Of a DNA stretch of 64,000 nucleotides, positions 10,864 to 23,300 are shown in pieces. The translations under genes were made by a program, and so were the position numbers. The stretch covers positions 290,759 through 354,758 of the forward strand of contig WFMF01000175.1 in NCBI GenBank assembly GCA_011033025.1, in the 5' to 3' direction. Positions within the stretch are counted from its first letter, which is position 1; each line of letters begins with the position of its first letter. A model generated the notes under the pieces. It saw only the letters and a program-made list of their open reading frames with translations, was not told where the DNA came from and did not search any database. Origin of the DNA: Beroe forskalii (Eukaryota; Ctenophora; Nuda; Beroida; Beroidae).

Positions 10864-13564
10864 GACGAAATGGTACCACAGGAACACGACAAAAATTAGC
10901 CTCCATTAGCCTCCATTAGCCTCCATGGAGGCTGAGTGGAAAGCTGAGTGAAGCTCTAAGTGGAGGCTAATTTCAAAATTAGCCTCCACGGGAGGCTAGT
11001 GGAGGCATGAGGCTAATTTTCGAAAATAGCCTCCACTATGGAGGCTATATTAGCCTCCACTAGCCTCCTAGCCTCCACTCAGCCTCCACTCAGCCTCCCT
11101 CAGCCTCCACTCAGCCTCCATGGAGGCTAAATTTTTGGTTTAGCTTCACTAGCCTCCACTCAAGATTTAGCCTCCATTAGCCTCCACGGAAATTTAAAAG
11201 TCATTTTTGGATTCTATGGAAGCTATTTTGACAGTGCTAGTGGAGGCTATAGCCTCAAATGAGGCTAAAATCATGAAAAAACACAGATAAAATGCTAGCC
11301 TCACAAAATTAAATTTATGTCATGTTTTGCAAAAGAGTACATTTTGTAACATAGACCAAAGTCTATGTTAGGCACCACTAGGCCTCCACTAGAATCCTCA
11401 GCCTCCACTAGGCTCCACTGAGCTTCACTCAGCCTCACTAGGCTCCCTCAGCCTCCATGCTCCACTCAGCCCTCCACTAGGCTCCATTCAGCCTCCACTA
11501 GCCTCCACGCAGCCTCCTCAGCCTCCCACTCAGCCTCCACTAGGCTCACTCAGCCTCCACTAGGCTCCCACTGGAAATCACTAGCCCACCTGGGCTCCAC
11601 TAGCCTCCCACTGGGCTAGTGGAGCTAAGTGGAGCCCTGGTGGAGGCTGGTGAGCCTGGTGGAAGGCTCAGTGGGAAGGCTGGAGAAATGTATTGGAGGG
11701 CTGGTGAAACCTGATGAGGCTGAGTGAAGGTGGAGTGGGCCTAGTGGAGCTAAGTGGAGCCTGGTGGAAGGCTGAATGGGCCCTGGTGGGCTAGTGGGCC
11801 TGTGGATCCCCTAGTGGAGGCTAGTGGAGCCTAGTGGTGGCCAGTGGAGCCTAGTGGAGGCTGAATGGAGCCTAGTGGAGGCTTAGTGGAGCCTAGTGGA
11901 GGCTGAATGGAGCCTAGTGGAGGCTGAGTGGAGCCTAGTGGAGGCTAGTGGAGGTTGAGTGGAGCCTAGTGGAGGCTAAGTGGAGCCTAGTGGAGACTGA
12001 ATGGAGCCTAGTGGAGCCTATTGGATCCTAGTGGAGGCTAGTGGAGCCTAGTGGAGCCTAGTGGTGGCCAGTGGAGCCTAGTGGAGGCTGAGTGGAGCCT
12101 AGTGAAGGCTATTGGGGCCTGAGTGGAGCCTAGTGGAGGCTGAGTGGAGCCTAGTAGAGGCTAAGTGGAGCCTAGTGGAGGCTGAGTGGAGCCTAGTGGA
12201 GGCTAAGTGTAGGACAGTTGGAGCTGTCTGAAAGTTTGAAGCTATATATTGTTTTTCACATTAGTACACATAAATCACCATTTTCAGCAAGAAATTTGTG
12301 TTTTGTAGGCTTATTGATTTAGGCTCCACTCAGCCTCCACTTAGCCTCCACTCAGCCTCCATTAGCCTCCACTAGCCTCCACTAGGCTAGTGGAGCTAAG
12401 TGGAGCCTAGTGGAGGCTGAGTGGAGCCTAGTGGAGGCTTAGTGGAGCCTAGTGGAGGCTGAATGGAGCCTAGTGGAGCCTGAGTGGAGCCTAGTGGAGG
12501 CTAGTGGAGGTTGAGTGGGCCTGAGTGGAGGCTAAGTGGAGCCTAGTGGAGGCTGAATGGGTTTAGGTGGAGGCTAGTGGAGCCTATTGGATCCTAGTGG
12601 AGGCTAAGTGGGCCTAGTGGTGGCCAGTGGAGCCTGGTGGAGGCTGAATGGAGGCCTAGTGGAGGCTTAGTGGGTAGTGGAGCTGAATGGAGCCTAGTGG
12701 AGGCTGAGTGGGCCTAGTGGAGGCTAGTGGAGGTTGAGTGGAGCCTAGTGGAGGCTAAGTGGGCCTAGTGGAGACTGAATGGAGCCTAGTGCAGGGGCCC
12801 TGTTGGATCCTAGTGGAGGCTAGTGGAGCCTAGTGGAGCCTAGTGGTGGCCAGTGGAGCCTAGTGGAGGCTGAGTGGAGCCTAGTAGAGGCTATTGGGGG
12901 CCTGAGGTGGAGTGTGGAGGCTGGGTGGAGAGCCTAGTAGAGGCTAAGTGGAGCCTAGTGGAGGCTGAGTGGGTTTCCTAGTGGGAGGCTAAGTGTAGGA
13001 CCAGTTGGAGCTGTCTGAAAGTTTGAAGCTATATATTGTTTTTCACATTAGTACACATAAATCACCATTTTCAGCAAGAAATTTGTGTTTTGTAGGCTTA
13101 TTGATTTAGGCTCCACTCAGCCTCCACTTAGCCTCCACTCAGCCTCCATTAGCCTCCATTAGCCTCCATGGAGGCTTTAGCCCCTCAAAAATGACTTTTA
13201 AATTTCTGTGGAGGCTAATGGAGGCTAATTCTTGAGTGGAGGCTAGTGAGGCTAAACTAAAAATTTAGCCTCATGGAGGCTGAGTGAGGCTGAGTGGAGG
13301 CTGAGTGGAGGAGTGGAGGCTAGTGGAGGCTAATGGGAGGCTAGTGGAGGCTAATATGGCCTCCATAGTGGAGGCTATTTTTCAAAACTTAGCCTCATGC
13401 CTCCACTAGCCTCTGTGGAGGCCAATTTTTGAAATTAGCCTCCTTAGGCCCACTTAGGTTTCACTGTCTCACTCAGCCTTCCTCAGCCTCCATAGAGGCT
13501 AATGGAGGCTAATGGAGGCTAATGGAGGCTAATTTTTGTCGTGTTCCTGTGGTACCATTTTGCC
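10864..13564. mobile_element. Satellite-filled inverted-repeat element with 8-base target duplication
   Basis: The outer ends are inverted repeats: gacgaaatggtaccacagg at 10864 matches, reversed, cctgtggtaccattttgcc ending at 13564, with two mismatches near the tip. The direct repeat GGTAAGTA flanks both sides (10856-10863 and 13565-13572). The arms continue inward as GGAGGCTAAT/ATTAGCCTCC repeats. The interior (about 11340-13100) is a degenerate satellite of GTGGAGCCTA and GTGGAGGCTGA words. An internal direct duplication of about 786 bases is marked by the unique words at 12211 and 12997. No transposase is present. The family is uncertain: an 8-base site suggests hAT or P-like, but the tips are not classic hAT. 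Confidence 0.8.
11340..13130. repeat. AGCCTCCACT / GTGGAGGCTGA satellite array
   Basis: Hundreds of near-copies of a 10-11 base word (GTGGAGCCTA alternating with GTGGAGGCTGA) make a roughly 21-base higher-order unit. The orientation flips: AGCCTCCACT at 11390-11600 and again at 12325-12390 and 13110-13170, GTGGAGGCT elsewhere. Strand-switching makes the array strongly self-complementary. Confidence 0.9.
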
Positions 13565-13572
13565 GGTAAGTA

Positions 13573-14780
13573 CAATACAACTGATAAGCTGCCCGCCGCA
13601 TGTGCATGTGCACTTGTTAAGTTCGTAAATGATTTGAATAGGTTCCTGGAATACAAAATCTACATCAGGCAATTGTGTGTTCCGTTTGGTCTGTTATTCA
13701 TCCTATGGATAGGTCCTATGGATAGCAATGTGGTAAAATGTGGTGTACTTTGGTGGGATCTGGGTGTGTTCGTTTGCATATGTTTGTGATCATATGTGGA
13801 TGTGTGACTCTTAGTATATCTTTTAAGCTATGTTTCAGATAACTGGGTGTTGCCTTATGCCTCTCCATCATGATGGAAGATATCAGTGTGCTATCTGCTG
13901 TTTATCCTTTTATTGGGTCTCTGGAGATGCCTGGAGTTAAAGATAATTTTTGTGAGATTCGTTTGTAGATAGAATGGGTTGCAGAATAAACTGATTGTAC
14001 TGGATCTGTGGGAGGGGTGATTGGAAGTTTGAAATAGTAGATATGTCATGGGATTGAAAAGAAAAGGGTGGCGGGAATCAGAAGTACTAATTCATCCTGG
14101 ATCCAGCTGAGAAGAGACTTATGCACAGGAGTTGAGAAATGGAGAGGTGATTGGGGATCAGTAATCAATCAATCGAATAAAACTTTAATCCACAAAATAT
14201 GACACAACAATAAGCTGATGGGAAAGAGGTGAACATAGTACATATATATTAGAGGACAGATATCTATTCAGAAAATTGTTCACTTAACTATATTCTCTAA
14301 TCGGGTAACAGACCCCAATGGCCCCAACTCAAGAAGTTATCTGTCTGTTCAACTTGAGCCCGAAACATACGGTTTGCTTCTTTTTGAGGCAATGAATCAA
14401 CCAAATCTTCTCCTCCCATTATTCTTTATTTCTAGGACAAGTAATGGGAAAGAATGTCCTGAATCATGTTACTCATTATTGGGCAAACAGAGTGAATTCC
14501 CTTTTTTTAGTTTGTTTACATTTCTTATTTTTTTGTGTATTCCTGCAAGTGAAGATTCTGTCCACAAGGCTCTTTTTGCAATCGAAAAAGTGTGTTTTGT
14601 TCAGGCTCAAGAATGAGACAGTTTACTAAATGTTATTACTAAAGTGTCTCTGAGCTGTGTTCTCTGGTTGACTATCATGTCATTGGCATCTATGTGCTTA
14701 GATTTTTTTGCTTACTTTTCACATAATTTTGATGGGAAAACTGACAAGTAGCAATGACAAAACTGATAAGTAGTAATGAG
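13573..14780. other. Non-coding stretch
   Basis: No exon with convincing splice sites or a domain is seen. The open frames here are short and low in information. Confidence 0.35.
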
Positions 14781-14784
14781 AAAA

Positions 14785-14935
14785 CTGATAACTAGCAATG
14801 AATTCATATGAAGTTCATATGAATTTCATTCATATGAAAATTTATTGAACTGGTAAACACATGACGCATTCATATGAATTCATATGAATTCATTTGAATG
14901 CATATGAAGTGCATGGGGACTTCATTTATTTGCTT
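14785..14935. repeat. ATTCATATGAAT-rich repeat, copy 1
   Basis: The palindromic word attcatatgaat recurs several times, joined to gaactggtaaaca and gcatatgaagtgcatgg. The same combination is at 52660-53130, so this is a dispersed element rather than a simple repeat. Confidence 0.65.
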
Positions 14936-15689
14936 TATATACTATCTCACATTGTAAATTTTTTATTCCCCCTTGATAACAATGTTAGCATGTTGCAGTT
15001 TCCTCGCAATTGACAGTATTCATTTATATGTGTTGTTGCTTTTCCCCAGTATCACAATATATACTGCCATTAATTTAATTTTTTATATTCTCATTCTTCC
15101 CATTTTCATTTTCATTTTAATGACTACTTGACTATATTGTGCTGCTGAGGGGCTTTTAATTACTTTTTTACTTAAATTATTTCATTTGACCTGAGATTGC
15201 CACTAAAATGCAGCCTGACCTTGGAAAGTCAATAAAATGCAGCATTTTTCTTCAAAATCTTTTTGGTCATCATTTTTGGCCCCTAAATTTCATGATTTTC
15301 TAATGAAATAGCCGTCAAATCGCCCAAAATTTCCATGAATTGCAGATGTCTGCATTTTGCCAGACTCCCCCCTCATTGTGCACACACTTTATGGATGGCC
15401 CCCTGGTAATATAGCCAAATTTCATTATTATTTTGAGAATTCTGTTTTTCACTACAACAATGATCAGTTATATCATTATTTACTCATCAAACAGATTTTA
15501 GATATTGATGAGATAGGGATGCAACCATTCAATGGATAGATTCTTAGCTCTACAGATAATGGTAACGATTCTTAGATGAATCCCTTTTCTGCTTTGTAAG
15601 TGTTTAAGTTGGTATAATGAAACCTTTCAAAAATTCAAAGGAAAGGCAAAATTTTTTACTATTCCACATGGAAAAACTTATGGGTATGC
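14936..15689. other. Non-coding stretch
   Basis: AT-rich DNA. I see no gene or repeat that I can support. Confidence 0.35.
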
Positions 15690-15961
15690 TAAGACCCCAA
15701 CTAGTGTGCACCTATTGTGGAACCTACTGCAGTACATACTGCAGCACTTGGCAACTACCATGTTAAGTACGGCCATAGGACATAGGTACCGATTAGTTAT
15801 TAGAACAAATACTGGGTTATGTACCACAGTATGTATCCTAACTACTGTAATCGGCACAGCTACTACAATACTTACCATGGTAGGTGCCAACTAGTTAGGA
15901 CAAGTACTGCAGTATGTACCATGATAAGTACCACGGTGGGTGCCAAATAGTTGGGGTCTAA
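15690..15961. mobile_element. Small palindromic MITE-like element
   Basis: The left end TAAGACCCCAACTAgtgtgcacc mirrors the right end gggtgccaaatAGTTGGGGTCTAA. The interior is packed with short mutually complementary words (ctgcagtaca, gtaccatgg, accatggta, tactgcagta), so most of the 272 bases can fold on themselves. No coding content is seen. Confidence 0.7.
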
Positions 15962-16144
15962 GGTCTTAAGGCCAAAGACCAAGCCCCTTTTGATTCTTGG
16001 ACTTGAAAGAAAACAAAAATTTTAAGGCTAGACTTTTGTGTTTTTGAATGTTGAAATTGATTACATAATATTATAATAGCATTGACTGAGGGGGACCCCA
16101 TAGTAAAACACTGACTTTACTAATTCTTTATTGCTGTAAGTTTT

Positions 16145-16560
16145 AACGTCACTTGTTGGAGGTGTATTGAAGCAATGAGTATACTCAATAATCTTAACTT
16201 ATGACATTTTCAAGCTGAAAGAATTTAATTATTACAACTTTACAATACCTACTGGCAAACGAATAATTGATAACCTAAAGGTTCAAAAAAACGTCTCACT
16301 ATCAAACATGTAAAGCACCATAAAGCAATTTGTGTTCAAAAGTTCTCAAAATATTAATTAAAAGTTACGAACTATATACCAAATTCAATGGTGAAATGCA
16401 AACAATTACAGTTACAAACATGGTACAAAATAAAATAAATCTGTGTAAATCAATTATTATCAATTATTCGTTTGCCAATAGGAATCATAATAATTAAATC
16501 CTTTCAGCTTGAAGTTGTCATAAGTTAATTGACGAAAATTCGCTTCAATGCAATAATGTC
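16145..16560. mobile_element. Foldback element
   Basis: The arm at about 16165-16275 (aacttatgacat, ttcaagctgaaag, atttaattatta, ggcaaacgaataattgataa) is matched in reverse complement at about 16445-16550. The spacer is about 170 bases. No ORF is present. Confidence 0.7.
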
Positions 16561-17048
16561 ATGGTTATTTGTTCTCAAATTCATACTGCTACTCCGTTTC
16601 CTCTCAATAACCCTATTTTTCTACATTTCAGGACAATAATTCTTGTTTTTGTCAGATATTCAGATGCAGGTGACTAGTATTAAATATTAACTTCCTTAAT
16701 AAATTCATTACTAATAAACATTTACATATTCTGACTGAGATTGATTTATTCATTGAGTCAGGGGCTAACAATGATGTATGGCAAACTTATATATGAAATG
16801 AATTTCATGAAAATTTTACAGTTACTTGGCATCAACATATCAGAAATCATATAGGCTCCATCAACTCTTTTTTATACATATCATCATTATAAAGAGTCAG
16901 GAGCTCTCACAAGCTTAATCTTTCTAGTTTTGTAAGGATAACGGTAACTTGTGATTTGAAAGCTATGTGATTTGAAAGCTATGTGATTTCGAAACTAATG
17001 CAGTATCAACAACAAGAAATGAATTGGTAAATCAACATCATCTTTCAG
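16561..17048. other. Non-coding stretch before the first Ig exon
   Basis: AT-rich and intron-like, ending in the acceptor at 17047-17048 (tttcag). No promoter, start codon or signal-peptide exon is visible, so the 5' end of the Ig gene lies farther upstream or is not recognisable. Confidence 0.4.
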
Positions 17049-17351
17049 GTCCAAATATTTTCAAGTTCATCAATCAGCCTGGTTCCCAGACTATTTCTAC
17101 TGGTGATACTATTACACTTAGCTGTGTAACAATCGGAAGGACCAATGTTTCAACACTTTGGTACAGTCTCAAAGATGGATTTTCGATACCGCCAAAAGAT
17201 GACATCATATACCCTGGTGAAAATGGAAAGAGTATAACTGTCAATGCTGCTGATGTGAAAAACGAAACCAAAAAGTTTCAGTGCAAAGTGACCTCCAGTG
17301 AGAATGAAACGTTGTTAAGTAATGTTGCTACTATAGACCACGAAAGTATCA
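17049..17351 (+). CDS. Ig exon 0 (unique first Ig domain)
   Basis: The acceptor is tttcag at 17043-17048 and the donor is gtaagt at 17352. The translation runs PNIFKFINQPGSQTI, then ITLSCV (B-strand Cys), LWYSLKDG (C-strand Trp) and KKFQCKV (F-strand Cys), giving a complete Ig domain of about 100 residues with several N-x-S/T sites. It ends in phase 1, compatible with cassette exon a. It is not a copy of any cassette exon. The next exon is 2.4 kb downstream, across an intron that holds a sequencing gap. Confidence 0.75.
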
Positions 17352-20300
17352 GTAAGTTTAATATGCTTGATTGATTATGATATGGAGCCACACTGAGGTC
17401 GATTTTTGATTTTCTGTCGCTTCTGATTGAAGTAAATGCCAGCAAACAGTAGGTCCTGCCCATAAAAAAAAGAAAAAATATTGTTCTGAGTGACTTTGCC
17501 TGTAAGTATTTGCCTTAGGCATCATTGGGCCTGCTAACACAATAGGAGGGATGTTCTCCATTCGCGGAACTCTTCCGAACCTCTTCAGTGCCTCTCTCTA
17601 TGTAAGGTTTGCTATTCTGTGCTTGATCAGAGGTTCTGAGAGGCCTTTCTTTCCTCTCTAGAGTTGATGCCACAGCTGGTCTTGGCATACGTCTGCAGCT
17701 CCATTTAAATCCATTAAACAATCTTTCAGTAAAACAAGAAAATTCAGTAAAACAAGAAAATTAATATTTGCGCCAATCTTTACAGGACAATTAAATATAT
17801 AACATAGCACGAAATATAGGCAAGTATGCCTGCACCATCTCAAAGAGCTGTGATAATGAAGGTGTAGGAAGCTGCAGTTGTCTGTGAAGTGTCTGTTGCC
17901 AGACTCTGATCTGGCACTTAGGGGATAGGGACTCTGATCTGGATCTTGCATTCAGTCGGTTTTGAAGGAGGTTGAGGTGGGACCAAGACATGGATTTCCA
18001 GCTCTTTAGTGGAACTGGGAGTCTCTGGTGTAGCAGACTAGAAGAGGAGGAGGATGATGAGCTGGAGGTAGAGGAGGATGAAGAGGATTCATTGGAGGAA
18101 GAGGAAGAGGTGTCCATCTCACTGTCAGAGGAGCTGTCGTAGGTGGGATATCCGTAGGCAGGAGGAGCTTTGAATGTCATCTTCAGGTCCATGATGCTGA
18201 TGATTGAATTGAATACACGATACTGTTCTAATTTTTTTGTCGGTTAATACATAGTTTTTGGTGATGTCAAAAAAATCTGGAGGGTGGGGGGATGGGCATG
18301 TGACCACCATTGCGATGTAGGATGATTAAATAATCATCCTAAATGCTTCCAATAATCAGGAAGCTCCTGTATTTAATAAGTTAATAGTTTAATGTGGACA
18401 ATAAGTGTAACAGACCCATAGCCAGGATATTTCTGGGTAGGGCCCTGCTCAGTGAAACAGTGAGCAAGCTTATGCAGGGTTAGGGCTGCAGCTCCCAAAA
18501 AAGAGATTGGGGAGGGAAAAAATTTTGAAAATTGGTGTTCTAAACTATTTTTGGGGTCTCTTTGCTTGCCGTTCCTCCACTATCCCATCTGGGCTGACGT
18601 TCACAGATCTGAAAACTGCATTTTCCCTGAGATTCCTCAACTTGCTGATTCTGTTTCTTCATCACTACAGTCTGGCAGACCGAACAAGTTTCTGCTCTTG
18701 TCCTCCTACTCCACAATCCCTTTTACTAGGTATTATCTTCAGGGAAACTTGACATATTGCACGCTTCTCAATGGACTCCTTCTTACCTTCCCTTCGGAAC
18801 GATTTTTCTTCATTCTTTAATTACTTTCATAACTGTTCAATTTTCCCCTATTGATCACAGTGTCTTGTGTTTGATCTATGAGTTTCGGTGGCCCGCCTTC
18901 CCCCAACCCTTTTTTTGGCAGTAAAGCTTCCCAAAAAATGGAAAAAATGAGCAAAAAATTTTATTTCATGGTACATTCCTGAAAACAGTCATCACTGATG
19001 GTGGCCATTTCATGGTAAACTCCATGGTTTTGTCCCTCCATTCTGTGCCCCTTGTCTTCCCATCTTTTTTAAGAGTGAATAAATAAGATATTACCCAAAA
19101 CTCACATGCGGGTGGTTTGCTTTAAAACAATAAGTGGGGAAAAAACAAAAAATAAAATTAAAATGGGAAAAAAAAGGCACTGGGAAAATACGCTTGAAGG
19201 GGAAAATGATGGTTTATCTTGAAAATAGAATCTTGAAAATAGAAATTNNNNNNNNNNNNNNNNNNNNNNNNNNNNNNNNNNNNNNNNNNNNNNNNNNNNN
19301 NNNNNNNNNNNNNNNNNNNNNNNNNNNNNNNNNNNNNNNNNNNNNNNTCTTTTCCTCAAAAACTGAAATTTTCCCACGCTAAAAAAGGGCGTGGTCATTT
19401 CACCATGATCCCAAGGTCGAAAAATTTGTATCACGGCGGGAGGTTGTCAGGGATGGTCTAAAATACCCTCTACAACCGGTCATTAAAGGGTATAAATATT
19501 TGCACAGATCTTAGAAAATTTAAGCTAAGTCACCAGACTATAATTGCTCCACTTGAAGCAAGCTTAATTTTCGGAATGTGACGAAAGTTAGTACAATTAA
19601 CACGGTTCACTAATTACGACTGCTAGATGCAAGTTCAACATACTAGCTTATAATCTAGGAATGTAGTAAAATAATAAGCAGCTACTGAAACTAGTTATAA
19701 CTTTACAAGATCGAGCACTTCTTACACATCTCCCACAGTTAAAGCGAGCACTGCAACCCTGACATTTGATAAGAACCCTGCTGAAGTGGGTGACACTGTC
19801 ACTTTAACATGTAGAGTGGAGGGATCTCCAATGCCTGGATCTCCAAACATCACCAGAACTGCTAAAGATGTTAGCACAACCTTAATTGGAAAATCATGCA
19901 ATTTTAGGACAGCGATAGCAAAAGAGTGTACAACCACATTGCTTGATGTTGATCTGAGTGACAATGTGAACTATAGATGTGATGTAAGCAATGTTATTGA
20001 CGGAGTGACAAAAAGTTCATCAGATAATAAGGACTTGGTTATCGGTAGGCGATTTAAAATTAATTTTCTCTTACTCTGTTACTCTGTTATTAATCTAACT
20101 ATTTGATTATTTGACAATTAAGTATGACATCCTACTTTGTTGAAATAGTATTTTATGTGACCATGAAAATATGTTTGATATCATCTTTATACCTTCCCCT
20201 TCCATACTTTCCTCCATAGTTGCAATTAAATATTATCAGCACCTTTTCAGAGGGTAACGCTGTTGCGACTCTGACACAAGAACCAGCAGATCAGGAACTG

Positions 20301-23300
20301 GATGTTGGGAGTAGCCTAACATTCACTTGCATCATCGAGGGGAATCCACTGCCCAACAAGCTGAAATTCGAAAGAGATGGAGAAGTTTTCAAAGAATACG
20401 ATAGTCAAAATAGTCAAAGTGCTGGAGATGATCCTCAAATCACACGTTCAACCTACACCTTGTCCTACATAAAAATCATCAACAAGTTACAACTTTCTGA
20501 TACTTCAAAATATACTTGCTCAGGAGAGAATATACGCAATAGCACTCCTATCAAAAGTGGAGATACACAGCAAAATGTTATAGTTGTGTCTGATGTCGTT
20601 GTTACCATGACAACAAGTACAAACACTCCAGATAAGGGATCAGAAGTAACCATCACTTGTTCAGCAGTTGGAGGTTTGTTATTTGAGCAATTCTTTGTGC
20701 AATTTGTTATTTCTATTCTTAATTTATAAGACAAATAAATATATTACTTTTTTACTCACTCTATGTCAACATTTTATTGAAGAATTAATTTACTAGTAAA
20801 TTATTGATTACTGTACTGTACCATTTTCAATTGGTTGCTCAGCCTATGCAACCTGTTTTTATAAGTTAACCATACGCCTTGAATTCCAGGCAGAAGGCCT
20901 CATCTAGTACAGTTACTACACAATACCAAAGTTATTAAGTCTAACAGTGATTCTGGTTTTTGTACTGAGAAAGATAGTTCTACTCTAGAATGTATTGAAA
21001 CAATCGCAAACTTCGGTAAGTGAATGGTTTTATGACTAGACTAGATCTGACTTAGAAATAACTATAAACAATCTAAGTATTTAAAGATGTCCTGGCCATG
21101 GACATCTCACATCCATTTATGTATCGTTTTCATTTAACATCACAATTCACAGATAGTTTCTGCTATCACGTTTATTTCCTTTTCTGACTTCTTTTGTCTG
21201 TACACTCACTTCTGACTCATCTGTCATATGATTTTTACTCTCTTCTCTGAATCTGAATGGATTTATTCCATTAATTCATTTTAGGTTATCAAGACTCCGG
21301 CAATTACAAATGCTTGGCAAAAAACAGAGTGAAAAATAATGTTGAAAGAGAGGATGAAACGAATAATGAGGTTATTAATGTCTCTAAGATTGTGCAAGTT
21401 TCATCAACCCAGTCAAGGTAATTTTAATTCATTGACATTGAAATCATAGAGCACTGAGACGTTGTTTTATTTCATACCTTCTAATTATCATCAATAAATT
21501 GTCATTGCATTTTTAGTTGAAATTTATGATTTATTAATTTCTTTAACAAATTTTGATAGATCAATATTCCACATTTGATACCTGGATGTGACAATCACCA
21601 TACTCTTGCACAGCTCTGAAAATGAGATCCAATTTGGGAGTTCCCTTCCCTCACCTGTACCGTTGAGGGTGGACTAGCACCTCACAAGGTGGTGCTGTCA
21701 AAACCAAAGACTGGTAGTGATCTGACTTGGAGGAGGGATTCTAAGTAAGTTTCACCTCGTAATGGGGAGTTAAATAGACCATCAACTGTTGACATAATCC
21801 CATTTAAATGACCGTTTGCACTTGTTAATGTATGGAAAGGTTGCATGAATGTTTTAGCTTTAAAGATATGATCATTAGATAATTGTTACCAGAAACTATT
21901 TTTAATTTTAATGGCAGCTTATTTTGCAGTGACTCAGATACTCTAACTTGTTCTGGAGAGAATGTTCTGACCTGCATATACACGACAGATTCTAACTCCT
22001 ATGATGGCAGTGGTAAGTGTCAGTGAGCCCGCCGATATTACTATATTATGCTCTGCATATTGATTGTGTGATATTATCTTACATATCATGACACTCACAA
22101 AGATATTTCTATTGCAGTGACCTGTGCGCTGTGACTGTAAAAACAGTGACAATACAGTACTTATCGACTCCTTCACCATTTCATGGCATGTTGAATCTGT
22201 AATTGGAATACAATCCATATTTTCATACTCCATTATTTCACAGGAAGGTTTACCTGCACTGGATACAACGTTTTACCGGAAACTTCAAACACACAACAAA
22301 GCACTGTCAATATTGATGTCGCAGTGATAAAAAGCGTGGTGGTAACTGTAACACCGAGTTCATACGAAGTGGAATATGGCTATGGATTTATTTTTATTTT
22401 TATTTTTTTTATTTAAAACTGATTTATACTTTATTTTACAAAAACAAACATGTTCAAAATACTAGTTGTTTATTGCCCCGTTAAGAATAACGTTTTGATA
22501 TTTTAGAGTTAAAGGGGTAAAGGGGGTTTTGGGTGTAAATTTGAACAGGTTTTATTTTAAAATAGGTGGGCTGCGCAGATTGCTGGCCAACGCGCTACCC
22601 GATATATCTATAGATGATAAGATTCAGTCAAAGGCTTCAAGCCTTTGCGATCTTCGCTAGCGTTATCTTTCAACCCGCATACTTGGCTAATAAAATTTTT
22701 TAAGTTTGGATTTAAAAGACGCTTTCGTACGACATGCTTTTATATCATTCGGAAGTGAATTCCAGAACATGGAGGCTGCAATTGTTGGTTTTCTGTAATT
22801 TTTTATATTATTAGGCACATTATATTGTAAATTTCGGCCACAGCTTCTTGTGTTCATATTATATTTCGTTTCTGGTAGGAAGCTGGAAAATTTAAATTTT
22901 AAAGAATCAGGGAAATTTTCATTTGAGAAGTAATCAAATACCAATAATCCTAGATTATAATAATATAAATCTATTACCTTAAGCACTTCTAATTCGGCAT
23001 ATAGTGGATTCATGCTAGTATATTTGTTTTCTCTCTTGTCGAATTTTGGTTTTCTAAAAATTGCTCTAATAATTTTGTTTTGCGTTGCAACTAAATTTTT
23101 CAAAGAGCTCGGGATATAAGATTGATTTGCATCAGTCATTAATTTTTTTCGAAGCATCAGAACACCTCAGATAGTGTTCCCGTAGTTGAGGTGTGATTCG
23201 ACTAAACTGTGGTAAATAGTTTTTTGGTTTTTAGGTCTAGACAGTCAGCACGCCAGAAATTACCTATCATTTTGCTGATTTTACTTATAACACATTAATT

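Larger units (their letters stand above)
17352..19738. other. Large intron with assembly gap
   Basis: This intron separates exon 0 from cassette 1. It contains a minus-strand Ser-rich open frame (17791-18192), a GA-rich tract near 18035-18110, and the gap. I see no further exon; any hidden in the gap cannot be judged. Confidence 0.5.

Noticed and set aside
10864..13564. CRISPR array
   Set aside because: The repeats are contiguous, degenerate and lack unique spacers; the setting is eukaryotic.
20220..20250. Exon b starting at the acceptor cctccatag
   Set aside because: In cassettes 1 and 3 this start gives a stop in the required phase. The acceptor cttttcag about 30 bases downstream is in phase in all three copies.
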